Shown: positions 17,131-26,227 of the stretch, in pieces | Layout: every line of letters begins with the position of its first letter | How positions within the stretch are numbered: the first letter of the stretch is position 1 | Assembly: GCF_900182595.1 (NCBI RefSeq) | Contig: NZ_FXTN01000004.1 | Location: forward strand, 124,001 to 188,000 | Length of the DNA stretch: 64,000 bases | DNA from: Pedobacter westerhofensis | Lineage (GTDB): Bacteria; Bacteroidota; Bacteroidia; Sphingobacteriales; Sphingobacteriaceae | Direction: 5' to 3' | Program-made: the position numbers and the translations under genes | The notes under the pieces: model-generated | Told to the model about the DNA's origin: nothing | Database searches by the model: none | The model's input: the letters and a program-made list of their open reading frames with translations, nothing else

Positions 17131-17757
17131 TCATATTGCATCCCTCAAATACACTGTCCGCCCGGATTTATTCCGGGAAGTAATAAGTCGGGGCGATTTC
17201 CTTTTTCCGGTAAACCTCCCAATAGCGTTTATAACTAAATGAGGCAATAATTTACCCACAATTACAGTCTCACAACTACTAAAGACTTCAAGTCCTGTTC
17301 TTGGGGTATCAAAATATCCGTTTTCAAACAATGATTCAACGTATCTGTAAATTTCGCTGTCAATTTTAGACTTTGATATTTTCTCAACTTCATCACTGAA
17401 ATTTTGATAGGTCACATGTTTTATTCCTGATGTTTGCTTATTGATCAGATAACTGGTGATTCCTGCTGCGTCTTTTAATTTTTTTACGCTGATGAAATAA
17501 TAATCCTCGGGAATTTTAGCCTCCATAATTTCCCGTAAATCGCATTTGAAAATCAACAGTAAGTAATTAGTATCCTTAACTGAATATCGGAGCGTCTGTG
17601 TGGGATCTTCAACATCACGTACGTAATGCGCCCGGTATCCTAACAGAAATGACAATTCACGGGCACTGTAGCCTAGCGACAGGCGTTTATTTCTAACCTT
17701 GTAAACTTTATCAAGATCGATTGATGAAACTGGATAGTAACGTTCCTTATCTTCCAT
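17131..17757 (-). CDS. HTH-like protein of unknown function (208 aa)
   Basis: The first 75 residues (VRNKRLSLGYSARELSFLLG, then YVRDVEDP) resemble an XRE-type helix-turn-helix with an unusual recognition region. The remaining 130 residues match no domain I know and end in a basic RKSPRLITSRNKSGRT segment. It follows another HTH-like gene 45 bp away on the same strand, so the two are probably co-transcribed. The pair reads away from the structured RNA at 18508. Regulation of that element or of SusCD is possible but unproven. Confidence 0.5.
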   Translation of the reverse strand: MEDKERYYPVSSIDLDKVYKVRNKRLSLGYSARELSFLLGYRAHYVRDVEDPTQTLRYSVKDTNYLLLIFKCDLREIMEAKIPEDYYFISVKKLKDAAGITSYLINKQTSGIKHVTYQNFSDEVEKISKSKIDSEIYRYVESLFENGYFDTPRTGLEVFSSCETVIVGKLLPHLVINAIGRFTGKRKSPRLITSRNKSGRTVYLRDAI

Positions 17758-17802
17758 GACGAAAAAAAAACTAAAAACAAATGATTGTTGATGATTACAA
17801 AG

Positions 17803-18357
17803 TTAATCTTTTTTAGCTTTCCGGTAGGCTACAGTTCCTTCCTTTAAGTAAATGCGTTCTAGTATATTATTTTTTCTGAGAAGATTGATGGCAGATGTAT
17901 AGTTGGACGTTTTTCTCTCTTCATTCTGTTCTTCATTAAGTCTGGTTGTAATCTCTTTAAGGGTTCTTAACTGATCGAAGAAGTTTGTTTCATTAGTGAG
18001 CCTGTACAATGATTTTGTAGGACCGGCCGGGCGATCCGGTTTCAAATATCTTTTATTTACAGGGGTATCATCCAAGGCTGCCCGGGGGTAAAAGTCATGC
18101 ACCGTGTAATCTTTTTTATGGTCAACATTTAGCTCATTGGCACGTCTGGTGAAAATTTTTGCAATAATGTTTAAGTTATGATCTGTATAAGTCTCGGGCC
18201 TTGCAGAGCTCTCTATGTTTCCAATAAGACCACCACTTCCTGAGGGACTTACCAATTTAGACAGGGCTTCTGCAGTCATATTGAGAGCCTCTCTGATTTG
18301 TCTGACCTGATCAATAATATGTTGCTCCACAGGGGAAATTTCTATCACTTTAGCCAT
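17803..18357 (-). CDS. XRE-like HTH protein (184 aa)
   Basis: Residues 10-70 (HIIDQVRQIREALNMTAEALSKL, a GSGGLIGNIES turn and NLNIIAKIF) match the five-helix XRE pattern. The rest is a charged linker with a RYLKPDRPAGP segment and a helical C-terminal region that could be a winged-helix-like module. It is the first gene of a two-gene unit with 17131-17757. The region upstream is AT-rich and leads into the structured RNA element in the opposite direction. Confidence 0.55.
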   Translation of the reverse strand: MAKVIEISPVEQHIIDQVRQIREALNMTAEALSKLVSPSGSGGLIGNIESSARPETYTDHNLNIIAKIFTRRANELNVDHKKDYTVHDFYPRAALDDTPVNKRYLKPDRPAGPTKSLYRLTNETNFFDQLRTLKEITTRLNEEQNEERKTSNYTSAINLLRKNNILERIYLKEGTVAYRKAKKD

Positions 18358-18507
18358 GTTCTAAGAAATGAATTGAACATGTCTATCGATTCATATGTAT
18401 TTAATTTGTTTTATTCAATTATTAATACGACATTAGCTGTTGAGATAAAACATGGTTTTTATTGAAAAAGAAAAATTAAAATTATTTAGATAATTATTCA
18501 GGCATCT

Positions 18508-18697
18508 GGATTTTGAATCTTGCTAGGAAAATGTAGGAACTTTCTTTAGTGCAAGATGCAAGAGTTGATGCCCATTCACTATCTTCGCGGATAGCGATGG
18601 GCTCTCTTGTATGCACTATAGCCCTCCTACAGGCTTCCTAGCGTACAGGATGAGTTCGTCGCTATTTGTACTCTCCTCAGATTCAAAATCCTCTTTT
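18508..18697 (+). ncRNA. Candidate structured RNA, about 185 nt, rod-shaped with a side hairpin
   Basis: Nested helices can be paired by eye. P1 is 18508-18520 with 18679-18691 (13 perfect bp). P2 is 18522-18528 with 18636-18642. P3 is 18532-18538 with 18625-18631. P4 is 18547-18553 with 18612-18618. P5 is 18557-18564 with 18604-18611. P6 is 18570-18575 with 18597-18602. P7 is 18579-18583 with 18590-18594, closed by a TTCGCG loop. A separate hairpin (18643-18647 with 18667-18671) sits on the 3' strand between P2 and P1. TCTTTT follows P1 immediately. Size, rod shape and the 3' side hairpin recall 6S RNA, but the expected open 5' bubble strand is missing. Strand is assumed from the T-run. Confidence 0.55.
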
Positions 18698-18880
18698 AAA
18701 ATCAGAGTAGTATGAATCCTAACCAAGCTCATATAACGTCATTCACAACTGGGCCTCCAGGCTAAGGAGTTGCGCATCATCTTTAGATATTATCAACAAA
18801 TAACGAACTAAGCAGCAGAATCGTGTGATATATCCTTTGCCCAAAATCTTCTGGTAAACCAAATCATAAACCCTACGAAA

Positions 18881-18934
18881 ATGAAAAATCAACAATCACA
18901 TTCATTGAGTAAAATTCCCAAACCCCCTGATTGA
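18881..18934 (+). CDS. Putative leader peptide ORF (17 aa) upstream of SusC
   Basis: The ORF encodes MKNQQSHSLSKIPKPPD and stops 8 nt before a strong GC-rich hairpin. An A-rich ribosome-entry region (ACGAAA) precedes the ATG. The arrangement of short ORF then terminator-like hairpin resembles a translational attenuator. A second SusC gene in this window has the same order of elements. The remainder of 18693-18880 shows no other feature. Confidence 0.4.
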   Translation: MKNQQSHSLSKIPKPPD

Positions 18935-18942
18935 GTATCAGT

Positions 18943-18992
18943 AAAGCGGCCGTGTTTAGGTTGGTTATGGTAATGGCGGCCGCTTTGCTTTT
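18943..18992 (+). terminator. Terminator-like hairpin in the SusC leader
   Basis: AAAGCGGCCG (18943-18952) pairs with CGGCCGCTTT (18977-18986), 10 perfect bp, followed by GCTTTTAT. It lies downstream of the 17-aa ORF and 140 nt upstream of the SusC start, so it either ends a short upstream transcript or acts as an attenuator. Confidence 0.7.
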
Positions 18993-19049
18993 ATAATGAT
19001 TATTTCATAGCGCAGAATTCTGCTTCCTGGTAAAACTAAACTTAAAACC

Positions 19050-19092
19050 ATCATGAGTAAACGGTCTCAAAATACTTAATAGTCCTCATGAT
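19050..19092 (+). promoter_or_regulatory. Second leader hairpin before SusC
   Basis: ATCATGAG (19050-19057) and CTCATGAT (19085-19092) are perfect inverted complements 41 nt before the SusC start codon. A 12-nt palindrome GCAGAATTCTGC lies just upstream (about 19013-19024). They could form part of the mRNA leader of SusC. Confidence 0.45.
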
Positions 19093-19133
19093 AGCTTCGT
19101 AACATTTAAAAATAATTCTTACTAAACAAAAAA

Positions 19134-22100
19134 ATGAAAGCGGAAAATAGCTTAATGGGATTGTTATGTCCAAATTTTCGAACTCACATGGGGCTGATTA
19201 CCCTGGTCATTCTCATGTTAAATTGCTGTGCGGACCGTCAGGCATTTGCCCAATCCGGATTGCATATCTGGGGTACGGTATACTCGGGTGCTGACGGGCA
19301 GCCATTAAAAGGCGCGACCGTAAAAACAGCCAATAGCCCCCTTGCTGTCCTGACCGACGAAAACGGCGCTTTTAGTATCACCAGTGCTGTACATCAGGGT
19401 AATTTATTGATCAGCTATGTAGGTTTCAATAAAACACAAATAGCTTTTGGTATCACTAATCGCGGGCCTTTTAAAATATCTCTGCAGCCCAACACGGATA
19501 TGCTCAATGAAGTAACGGTATCTACAGGTTTCCAAACCCTGCCAAAAGAACGCGCCACAGGCTCATTCAGCATCATAGACAGTGCCTTATTTAACAGAAG
19601 TGTGTCTGCTGATGTGATCAGCCGATTGAAAGGTGTATCATCTGGCTTACTGTTCGGCAATGCTACTGCTACCAATACTCTTGGGATAGCCATCAGGGGC
19701 AAAAGTACGATATGGGCAAACAGCCAGCCGCTGGTGATACTGGATAATTTTCCCTATGAAGGAGATCTGAACAACATTAATCCCAACGATGTGGAGAACG
19801 TTACTATCCTGAAAGATGCTGCTGCGGCCTCCATCTGGGGCACACGTGCCGGCAATGGCGTTATCGTGATCAGCACCAAACGTGGCCGGTACAATCAGCC
19901 CATGCAACTTTCATTCAACAGTAACGTAAATATCGGCCAGAAGCCGGATTTATTTTATGAGCGCAAAATCTCTTCAGCGGATTTTATCAGTGCAGAGAAA
20001 TTCCTGTTCGACAAGGGGAAATACAACAGTGCAATCGCCGATGGGTTGACGGCATTAACGCCCGCGGTTGAAGTGCTGGTCAAAGCAAAAGCAGGCACGC
20101 TCAATCAGGCTCAAACTGAAGAACAGCTTGCAGCGCTTGCCAAACATGATGTTCGGAATGATTTGCTCAAGTACTTCTACCGCGAGAGCGTCAGTCAGCA
20201 ATATTCTTTATCGATTAAAGGGGGGAGCGCCCAGCAGCAAGTTTATGTGTCGGGCGGGTACAACAAAAACCTGGGACAGGCAATTGGTAATTCGTACGAC
20301 AGGATATCGCTGAATGCAAATAACACTTACAGCCTGATCAACCATAAGCTGGAAATCAATACAGGGATCGTCTTTGCAAAAAGCACTACGCTGAATAATG
20401 CGGTGAGTCCCGCTTTTGGTAATGGCGCAATCTATCCCTATGCCGTACTAGCCGATGTAAATGGAAATGCACTGCCGATCGCTAAATACCGATCGGGCTT
20501 CCCGGGCACGAAGGCTAATCCAAACTTGCTCAACTGGAGTTATAAACCCCTGGATGAACTGGAGTATGCCGATAATTCTGTGAATCTGGTGGACTATCAG
20601 GTTTCAATAGGGATAAAGTACAGGATTATCCCTGGCCTGAATACTGACCTGAAATATCGTTACGGTAAGGGAGACACAGAGACGAGGAACCGTTACAGCC
20701 AGCAGACATATTACACCAGAAACCTGATTAATTCCTATATCCAGATCAATGCGGCCACAGGTACACTGACCAGGCCTGTTCCTTTGGGGGATATACTAAA
20801 TATGACCAACGGGAATTATCAAAGCCAGAACTTACGCGGACAGCTCAACTTTGACCGCAACTGGCATGAAAGGCATCAGCTGAATGTGCTGGCAGGAGCG
20901 GAAGTGGGGGAGTTGAATACGGCTTCAAACAGGTATAATCTTTATGGTTATGATACGCTGCGTGAGACGAGCCTGCCGGTAGATTTTTATAATTCTTATC
21001 CAAATTATATCACCGGATCTTCAGCAGTAATTCCTTCGGGATTAGGCAGAGGCAGTTTAACAAACCGAACGATCTCGTTTTTTGGAAATGGTGCCTACAC
21101 TTTTCTGAACCGGTACACGCTGTCGGCCTCTGCCCGAAGTGATGGTTCCAATCTTTTTGGTGTAAAGACAAACCAGAAATGGGCACCGTTATGGTCTGTA
21201 GGTTCAGGATGGGCGATCAGTAAAGAAGCTTTTTACCATTCGTCTCTGCTACCGCTGTTAAAACTGAGGGCTACCTATGGATATAATGGGAATATTGATA
21301 AAAGCATTACTGCCTATCTAACCACACGGCTAACCAGTACGAACCGGTATGGTGCTCTTTATTCTTCAGTACTCAATCCGCCAAACCCTGATCTTACCTG
21401 GGAACGGATAGGACAGATGAACCTGGCAGCAGATTTTGGCTTTAAAAATAACCGTGTATCAGGAAGCATTGAGTACTACCGTAAGAATGGAAATGACCTG
21501 ATCGGCGATGCGCTGCTGGCGCCGACAAGCGGATATGCAAGTTTCAGGGGAAATACGGCGTCGATGAAAGGCAAAGGGTTTGATCTGACCTTACAGGCAC
21601 TGGTGCTGAATGGTACTTTCGGCTGGAACGTGATGGGGCTTTTCTCATATACCAAAAGCTGGATCACAGATTATAAGGTGATGCCTGTAGGCAACGCAGA
21701 TTATATCTCTGGCAGTGTGCCGAAGGTGGGAAGGGACATGAGCGGGATCTATGCCTATAAATGGGCGGGACTGGATGGGCAAACCGGAGATCCGCAGGGA
21801 TATCTGAACGGGCTTGTGAGTAAAGATTATGCGAAGATGGTTGCAGGAACCAATATCAGCGATCTGGAATATAAAGGCCCTGCATCACCGCCCGTATTTG
21901 GAAGTTTACTGAACAGTTTCGCTTACAAAGGCTTTGCTCTTTCTGTCAATCTGATCTATAAGCTTGGATATAAATTCAGAAGGGAATCTGTCAGCTACAG
22001 CAGTTTATACAGCGGAACATCAGGAACTGGCCACATTGATTTTGCGCAGAGATGGCAGAAGCCGGGGGATGAACTAAAAACCTATGTGCCCTCCATGGTG

Positions 22101-22370
22101 TATCCGGCAAATGCCAGCAGGGACAACTTTTACCTGCAGTCTGCAGCACTGATAGAAAAGGGCGATCATGTGCGCCTGCAGGATGTACAGCTTTCTTACA
22201 GCTTGTCAAAAAAGCAAATGCCTGTCTTGCCTGTCAGGAATATCCAGCTGTATGGGAATTTGAGCAACCTGGGAGTAATCTGGCGGGCTAACCATAAGGG
22301 GCTTGATCCGGATGCGGCCAGTTATCCGTTACCGATAAGTACCGCTTTGGGGATTAAAATCGATTTGTAA
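19134..22370 (+). CDS. SusC/RagA-family TonB-dependent outer-membrane transporter
   Basis: The product is 1078 aa. After an N-terminal signal region (MGLITLVILMLNCCADRQAFAQS) comes a carboxypeptidase-D-like beta-sandwich (GTVYSGADGQPLKGATVKT, about residues 45-115). The plug follows, with NEVTVSTGFQTLPKERATGSF and the SusC signature VTILKDAAAASIWGTRAGNGVIVI, and then a 22-strand barrel ending in an aromatic-flanked strand. There is no STN domain, so it does not signal to an anti-sigma factor, unlike the SusC at 30577. It is co-directional with a SusD (17-bp gap) and a thioredoxin-like lipid-side protein. The substrate is unknown; peptides or glycans are both possible. Confidence 0.93.
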   Translation: MKAENSLMGLLCPNFRTHMGLITLVILMLNCCADRQAFAQSGLHIWGTVYSGADGQPLKGATVKTANSPLAVLTDENGAFSITSAVHQGNLLISYVGFNKTQIAFGITNRGPFKISLQPNTDMLNEVTVSTGFQTLPKERATGSFSIIDSALFNRSVSADVISRLKGVSSGLLFGNATATNTLGIAIRGKSTIWANSQPLVILDNFPYEGDLNNINPNDVENVTILKDAAAASIWGTRAGNGVIVISTKRGRYNQPMQLSFNSNVNIGQKPDLFYERKISSADFISAEKFLFDKGKYNSAIADGLTALTPAVEVLVKAKAGTLNQAQTEEQLAALAKHDVRNDLLKYFYRESVSQQYSLSIKGGSAQQQVYVSGGYNKNLGQAIGNSYDRISLNANNTYSLINHKLEINTGIVFAKSTTLNNAVSPAFGNGAIYPYAVLADVNGNALPIAKYRSGFPGTKANPNLLNWSYKPLDELEYADNSVNLVDYQVSIGIKYRIIPGLNTDLKYRYGKGDTETRNRYSQQTYYTRNLINSYIQINAATGTLTRPVPLGDILNMTNGNYQSQNLRGQLNFDRNWHERHQLNVLAGAEVGELNTASNRYNLYGYDTLRETSLPVDFYNSYPNYITGSSAVIPSGLGRGSLTNRTISFFGNGAYTFLNRYTLSASARSDGSNLFGVKTNQKWAPLWSVGSGWAISKEAFYHSSLLPLLKLRATYGYNGNIDKSITAYLTTRLTSTNRYGALYSSVLNPPNPDLTWERIGQMNLAADFGFKNNRVSGSIEYYRKNGNDLIGDALLAPTSGYASFRGNTASMKGKGFDLTLQALVLNGTFGWNVMGLFSYTKSWITDYKVMPVGNADYISGSVPKVGRDMSGIYAYKWAGLDGQTGDPQGYLNGLVSKDYAKMVAGTNISDLEYKGPASPPVFGSLLNSFAYKGFALSVNLIYKLGYKFRRESVSYSSLYSGTSGTGHIDFAQRWQKPGDELKTYVPSMVYPANASRDNFYLQSAALIEKGDHVRLQDVQLSYSLSKKQMPVLPVRNIQLYGNLSNLGVIWRANHKGLDPDAASYPLPISTALGIKIDL

Positions 22371-22387
22371 ACCTTAAATAATGATCA

Positions 22388-23752
22388 ATGAAAAATTTAT
22401 TACTGTCTGAATATCTGCTGATCCTGTTTGTATTTGTACTGTTTTTTATAACAGGCTGCGGTAAATACCTGGAGGCGGTGCCGGACAAGAGTTTAACAGT
22501 GCCGAATAGTGTGGCGGATTACCAGGCGCTGCTGGAGAATGAGATGATGTTCATTAATTCACCAGCGCTGGGCGAATTTGGATCAGATGATCTTTATCTT
22601 CCTGATGCATTATGGGAAACGCAGGAAAATTATGTAAGAGATGCGTATCACTGGAGCAAAGATTTAAATGAGGGAGTAGCTTCTTTGACATGGAATAATC
22701 CATATAAGAAGATTTACTATGCAAATACAGTACTGGAGGGCGTAGAACAACTGAGGAATTCTCATTCATCAGCCGAGATAGATATCTTGAAGGGCTGGGC
22801 ACTCTTCTGTCGCGCAAACTCGTTTTATGATTTGCAGGAACTATTTGGTCAGCCTTACCGGCCGGCCTCGGCAGCTAGAGATTTAGGAATACCCCTGAGG
22901 TTAAATACTAATCTTGAAGAAAAAACAGGTCGTGCAACAGTCGCAGAAACTTTCGGGCAGATCCTTACAGACCTCGACCACGCGCTACCACTCCTATCTC
23001 CCAATATGTTGAGGACAAATCGAAACAGGCCTTCTAAGGCTGCTGTTTATGCGCTGATGGCCAGAGTTTATCTGATCAGACAAAATTATGAAAAAGCATT
23101 GGAGTGTGCAGAACAGTGCCTTCAACAGTATGGGATTTTGGTTGATTATAATTCCTTAAATCCTAATAGTAATGCCCCGTTCAGTCCTTTGATAGATGAA
23201 ATAATTTACAATGGTATTCAATTAAACTATGGTGACAGATACTGGCAGGTAGAATACGCTTTTTATCAATCGTACAGCACTGGTGATTTGAGGAAAAATT
23301 TATTTTTTACAGAAGATCCACTTGCAAAATCTGTCGTTTTTAAAGGTTTTTATAGCGCTACGGCTACAGCATTTAATGGATTGAGTACTGATGAAGTCTA
23401 TTTGATTAAAGCAGAATGCGAATCACGTTTAGGTCGTGATGAAAATGCCTTGACAACATTGAATACCGTACTTACCAAGCGATGGAAAGCTGGAACATAT
23501 TTACCTTTTACTATTGCAAAAGTGCCTGATGTACTTACCCTTATTTTGACAGAAAGAAGGAAAGAATGCCTTTTCAGAAATCTGCGCTGGTCTGACCTCA
23601 GAAGGTTAAATCAGGATCCACGTTTTGCAAAAACGCTTAGCCGTACAATACAAGGTATTGTTTATCAAATCCCACCGAATGATCCCCGCTATGTACTTCC
23701 CATTCCGGATAATGAAATCAGACTGAATGGTATAACACAAAATATGAGATAA
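22388..23752 (+). CDS. SusD/RagB-family nutrient-binding lipoprotein
   Basis: This 454-aa surface lipoprotein caps the SusC channel. The signal peptide ends with the lipobox FFITGCGKYLE (Cys near residue 24). Helical TPR-like repeats typical of SusD follow (AVYALMARVYLIRQNYEKALECAEQCL), and the C-terminus has the family pattern ILTERRKECLFRNLRWSDLRRL and YVLPIPDNEIRLN. It is shorter than many SusD proteins (about 500-600 aa) but complete. It lies 17 bp after SusC and 6 bp before the thioredoxin-like gene, so all three are one operon. Confidence 0.92.
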   Translation: MKNLLLSEYLLILFVFVLFFITGCGKYLEAVPDKSLTVPNSVADYQALLENEMMFINSPALGEFGSDDLYLPDALWETQENYVRDAYHWSKDLNEGVASLTWNNPYKKIYYANTVLEGVEQLRNSHSSAEIDILKGWALFCRANSFYDLQELFGQPYRPASAARDLGIPLRLNTNLEEKTGRATVAETFGQILTDLDHALPLLSPNMLRTNRNRPSKAAVYALMARVYLIRQNYEKALECAEQCLQQYGILVDYNSLNPNSNAPFSPLIDEIIYNGIQLNYGDRYWQVEYAFYQSYSTGDLRKNLFFTEDPLAKSVVFKGFYSATATAFNGLSTDEVYLIKAECESRLGRDENALTTLNTVLTKRWKAGTYLPFTIAKVPDVLTLILTERRKECLFRNLRWSDLRRLNQDPRFAKTLSRTIQGIVYQIPPNDPRYVLPIPDNEIRLNGITQNMR

Positions 23753-23758
23753 CAGAAA

Positions 23759-25240
23759 ATGAAGAATATGAAAACAATGACTTTAACAATTATGATTTTG
23801 CTGGGTATCTGCGCAATTGCTGATTCAGCTGCGTACACTAATAATAATGTATCTTTTAAAATTGAAATTGATCCGTTGATAAAGCGGGTTCCTTACATTG
23901 TTATATTTGAGGAGGGAGTATATGAATACGATGCTGCCATGGTTGGACAAAAGAAAATTCAGCCAACATCTGTACAAGGAAATATCTACATTTTTGATTT
24001 AGAGAAACAAAATAAACCGCTGTATTTTTCTGTTTTACTTACCGACCAAAGAAATGCGCTGGCAGCAATAGATGCTTACCATTTTGAACCAGGAGATCAA
24101 ATACACATGGTTGTTAAACCAACAAAATTATGGGATAACTTTGATGCTGAGTTCTCAGGTCCAGGTTCCGCAAAATACCGTTGCAGGGCCGAGATGTTGT
24201 CGTCCGCTAGTAAAAACGAAGCGTCAGGTACGCAATTTTTTATGAGTGGCAAGGAGTCAGGTATAAAAGATGCCGACCTGTTGCAAGCGAACCACTCATA
24301 CAGGGTAATTGAGCAATTTAAGCCTGAGCTGTCTGTGTATTCTTACAATTTGCTTCATGCAGATGTTCTGGGAATTCTTGGACAAAGAATATTTACAAAT
24401 TTAGAGTTAACAATAAATAATTTAAGGTCCAAAAAGGATACTGCTGGTATCAACAATGCAGTAAAATCGTTTAAGACGCGATCTGCCTTTGATTTTACAA
24501 AAAACGTCCCGGAAAGTGTATTGGCTAATTCCAAGGAATATCCTAAGTTTTTATTGGCATGTTACCGCACGGAATCGGTAATGGATTTTGGCTCAGTAAA
24601 TTATAAAGCGATGTTTGAGCATATTAAAAAAGTTGACCAGTGTTCACTTCGTGAGCAGCTTTTTCTACGGTTCTTTCTGGAAAACTGGCACCTCTTGGGT
24701 GATGATTTTGAAGACTGTTTTAATGACTCAATCAGGTTTGTAAAAGATCCGCAGATCTTTGCCAGGATAAAGGCTTTTAATAATAACAGAGTTGGCAGTG
24801 AAGCCCAAAATTTTACCTTGGCTGATAGCAGCGGGAAAATGGTTTCATTAAGTGATTTTAAAGGAAGGGTTGTGTTTATAGATTTCTGGTATACAGGTTG
24901 TGGTGCCTGTAAACTTTACTATCAGCACGTACTTTCAAAAATTGAAGAGCGCTATGCCAATAATTCCAATGTAGTTTTCATTACAATTTCACCAGATAGC
25001 AAAGATATCTGGATGCAAAGTTTAAAGAATGGAAAGCATACATCTGCAAAAGTTATTAATTTGTACACAAATGGTGAAGGTTATAATCATAAGATCATTA
25101 AAGCGTACAATGTAATGGAGTATCCAAGGCCTATAGTAATTTCGAAAAGAGGGAAAATTGCCTGCGTAAGTTCCGCGATTTTAAGAAAGGAAGATGGATT
25201 AGGTAGAACTATCGAAAAAGAGCTTGGGGCTGCAAAGTAA
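23759..25240 (+). CDS. Exported thioredoxin-like (TlpA/redoxin) protein with CGAC active site
   Basis: The product is 493 aa with an N-terminal signal sequence (MTLTIMILLGICAIADSAA; a start at 23768 is also possible). Residues 30-340 are a beta- then alpha-rich region typical of Bacteroidota TlpA-like proteins. The last 150 residues are a thioredoxin fold: VVFIDFWYTGCGACKLYY provides a CxxC of the unusual form CGAC, and the cis-Pro loop is MEYPRPIVI. It should work in the periplasm as a thiol-disulfide reductase. SusC-SusD-TlpA operons are common in Pedobacter, although the substrate link is not known. A perfect hairpin closes the operon. Confidence 0.85.
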   Translation: MKNMKTMTLTIMILLGICAIADSAAYTNNNVSFKIEIDPLIKRVPYIVIFEEGVYEYDAAMVGQKKIQPTSVQGNIYIFDLEKQNKPLYFSVLLTDQRNALAAIDAYHFEPGDQIHMVVKPTKLWDNFDAEFSGPGSAKYRCRAEMLSSASKNEASGTQFFMSGKESGIKDADLLQANHSYRVIEQFKPELSVYSYNLLHADVLGILGQRIFTNLELTINNLRSKKDTAGINNAVKSFKTRSAFDFTKNVPESVLANSKEYPKFLLACYRTESVMDFGSVNYKAMFEHIKKVDQCSLREQLFLRFFLENWHLLGDDFEDCFNDSIRFVKDPQIFARIKAFNNNRVGSEAQNFTLADSSGKMVSLSDFKGRVVFIDFWYTGCGACKLYYQHVLSKIEERYANNSNVVFITISPDSKDIWMQSLKNGKHTSAKVINLYTNGEGYNHKIIKAYNVMEYPRPIVISKRGKIACVSSAILRKEDGLGRTIEKELGAAK

Positions 25241-25283
25241 ATTTTAGCACCAGTAGACTAATGGTCTGCTGGTGCTAAAATTT
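25239..25283. terminator. Long hairpin terminator after the SusCD-TlpA operon
   Basis: The arms 25239-25258 and 25264-25283 pair over about 20 bp with one G-T mismatch pair, centred on ATTTTAGCACCAG / CTGGTGCTAAAAT. It is bidirectional and separates the operon from the convergent gene at 25301. Confidence 0.85.
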
Positions 25284-25300
25284 AGTACAAGAAATGGAGA

Positions 25301-25615
25301 TTACGGCATTATAAATATCCCGATTCCTAAAATTTGTGATTCATTTATAGGTATTACATCACCGGGATTTAAAGTTGAAGTGGAGCCAACTGTACAAGCT
25401 TTAGTACTGGCCCTGCAATCGTACTCTGATGTAGGATCTGTGACATCAGCCTGAATGATCCATTCAGTTCCGCTAGCTGTTTCTGCAACTCCATATTCAT
25501 GGTCAAAAGGTGCTGCTGCAGGTTTCATGGCAATTGTGCCTAAACCTATAATTGTTACCAGTGCGATCGTAATCACACGGACTCTTTGTAAGAGGTTTGC
25601 TTTAATAGTTTGCAT
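25301..25615 (-). CDS. DUF6520-like small exported protein (104 aa)
   Basis: The N-terminus (QRVRVITIALVTIIGLGTIAMKPAAA) is a signal peptide, followed by a mature domain of about 70 residues with two Cys in DCRASTKACTVGSTSTLNPGD and a hydrophobic end. It resembles the DUF6520 family of short Bacteroidota exported proteins that are often found beside MauE/DoxX membrane proteins, as here, where a MauE gene lies upstream in the same direction. The two Cys could form a disulfide handled by the redox neighbours. The function is unknown. Confidence 0.55.
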   Translation of the reverse strand: MQTIKANLLQRVRVITIALVTIIGLGTIAMKPAAAPFDHEYGVAETASGTEWIIQADVTDPTSEYDCRASTKACTVGSTSTLNPGDVIPINESQILGIGIFIMP

Positions 25616-25690
25616 AATAAAATTATTAAATTTGAGCCCGCATTTTATTCAGGATTTGGGCATAACCTGTCCTTCCCACAGAAGGTATCT

Positions 25691-26110
25691 TTAATGTTTT
25701 TGCTGTCGTAGTAGGTTGAATCCAATTACAGCCAGTACCAGAAAGCTGGTGTTAATCATCAAATGCTGTGGCCAGCTGAGATGTTCAAAAGCAGTAGCGC
25801 ATGAACAGGGTACGCGATCGTAAAAACTCAAGTTTACCAACGCGATGTAGATTGTGAAAATGCTCATTAGAACACCTGCGCCAAATAGTCCAATCAGGCT
25901 GGTTCTGCGCCAAAGCAGCAGAATTGTTAATAGCAGTTCAACCGCAGGCAGAGCAGGGGCCAGTATGGGAGTGAGGCTGTTATCAAATGGCTGATTGTTA
26001 ATCTGCCATACAAATTGATCATAATCCAACAGTTTGTCTGATGCTGTGTAGAAGAACAGCCCTGCTAGCAAAAATATAATAAGCTCGGTTATCCAATATT
26101 TTGTTTTCAT
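25691..26110 (-). CDS. MauE/DoxX-like redox-associated membrane protein
   Basis: This is a 139-aa protein with four predicted transmembrane helices (LIIFLLAGLFFYTA, LPAVELLLTILLLW, LIGLFGAGVLMSIFTIYIAL and LMINTSFLVLAVIGFNLL). Between helices 3 and 4 is YDRVPCSCATAFEHLSW, a CxC-containing loop characteristic of the MauE family, which helps form or deliver disulfides to periplasmic proteins. It is followed by the DUF6520-like gene and lies near the TlpA-type gene, suggesting an envelope thiol-redox module. Two phased palindromic operators lie upstream (26228-26261). Confidence 0.8.
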   Translation of the reverse strand: MKTKYWITELIIFLLAGLFFYTASDKLLDYDQFVWQINNQPFDNSLTPILAPALPAVELLLTILLLWRRTSLIGLFGAGVLMSIFTIYIALVNLSFYDRVPCSCATAFEHLSWPQHLMINTSFLVLAVIGFNLLRQQKH

Positions 26111-26227
26111 AACCTTTAAATTTCATTTTAATTGTTCTATGTAATTAATAACTGCCTGCTTTAGAGTTGGTATTTCACTCCCTGAGGTGTATAGTAAATT
26201 TAGTGAAAGGGCATTCCGCTAACCTTC

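Noticed and set aside
18508..18697. Firm assignment of the structured RNA as 6S RNA
   Set aside because: Length and side hairpin fit, but the 5' strand that should be open in the central bubble is almost fully paired, and no covariance search could be run.
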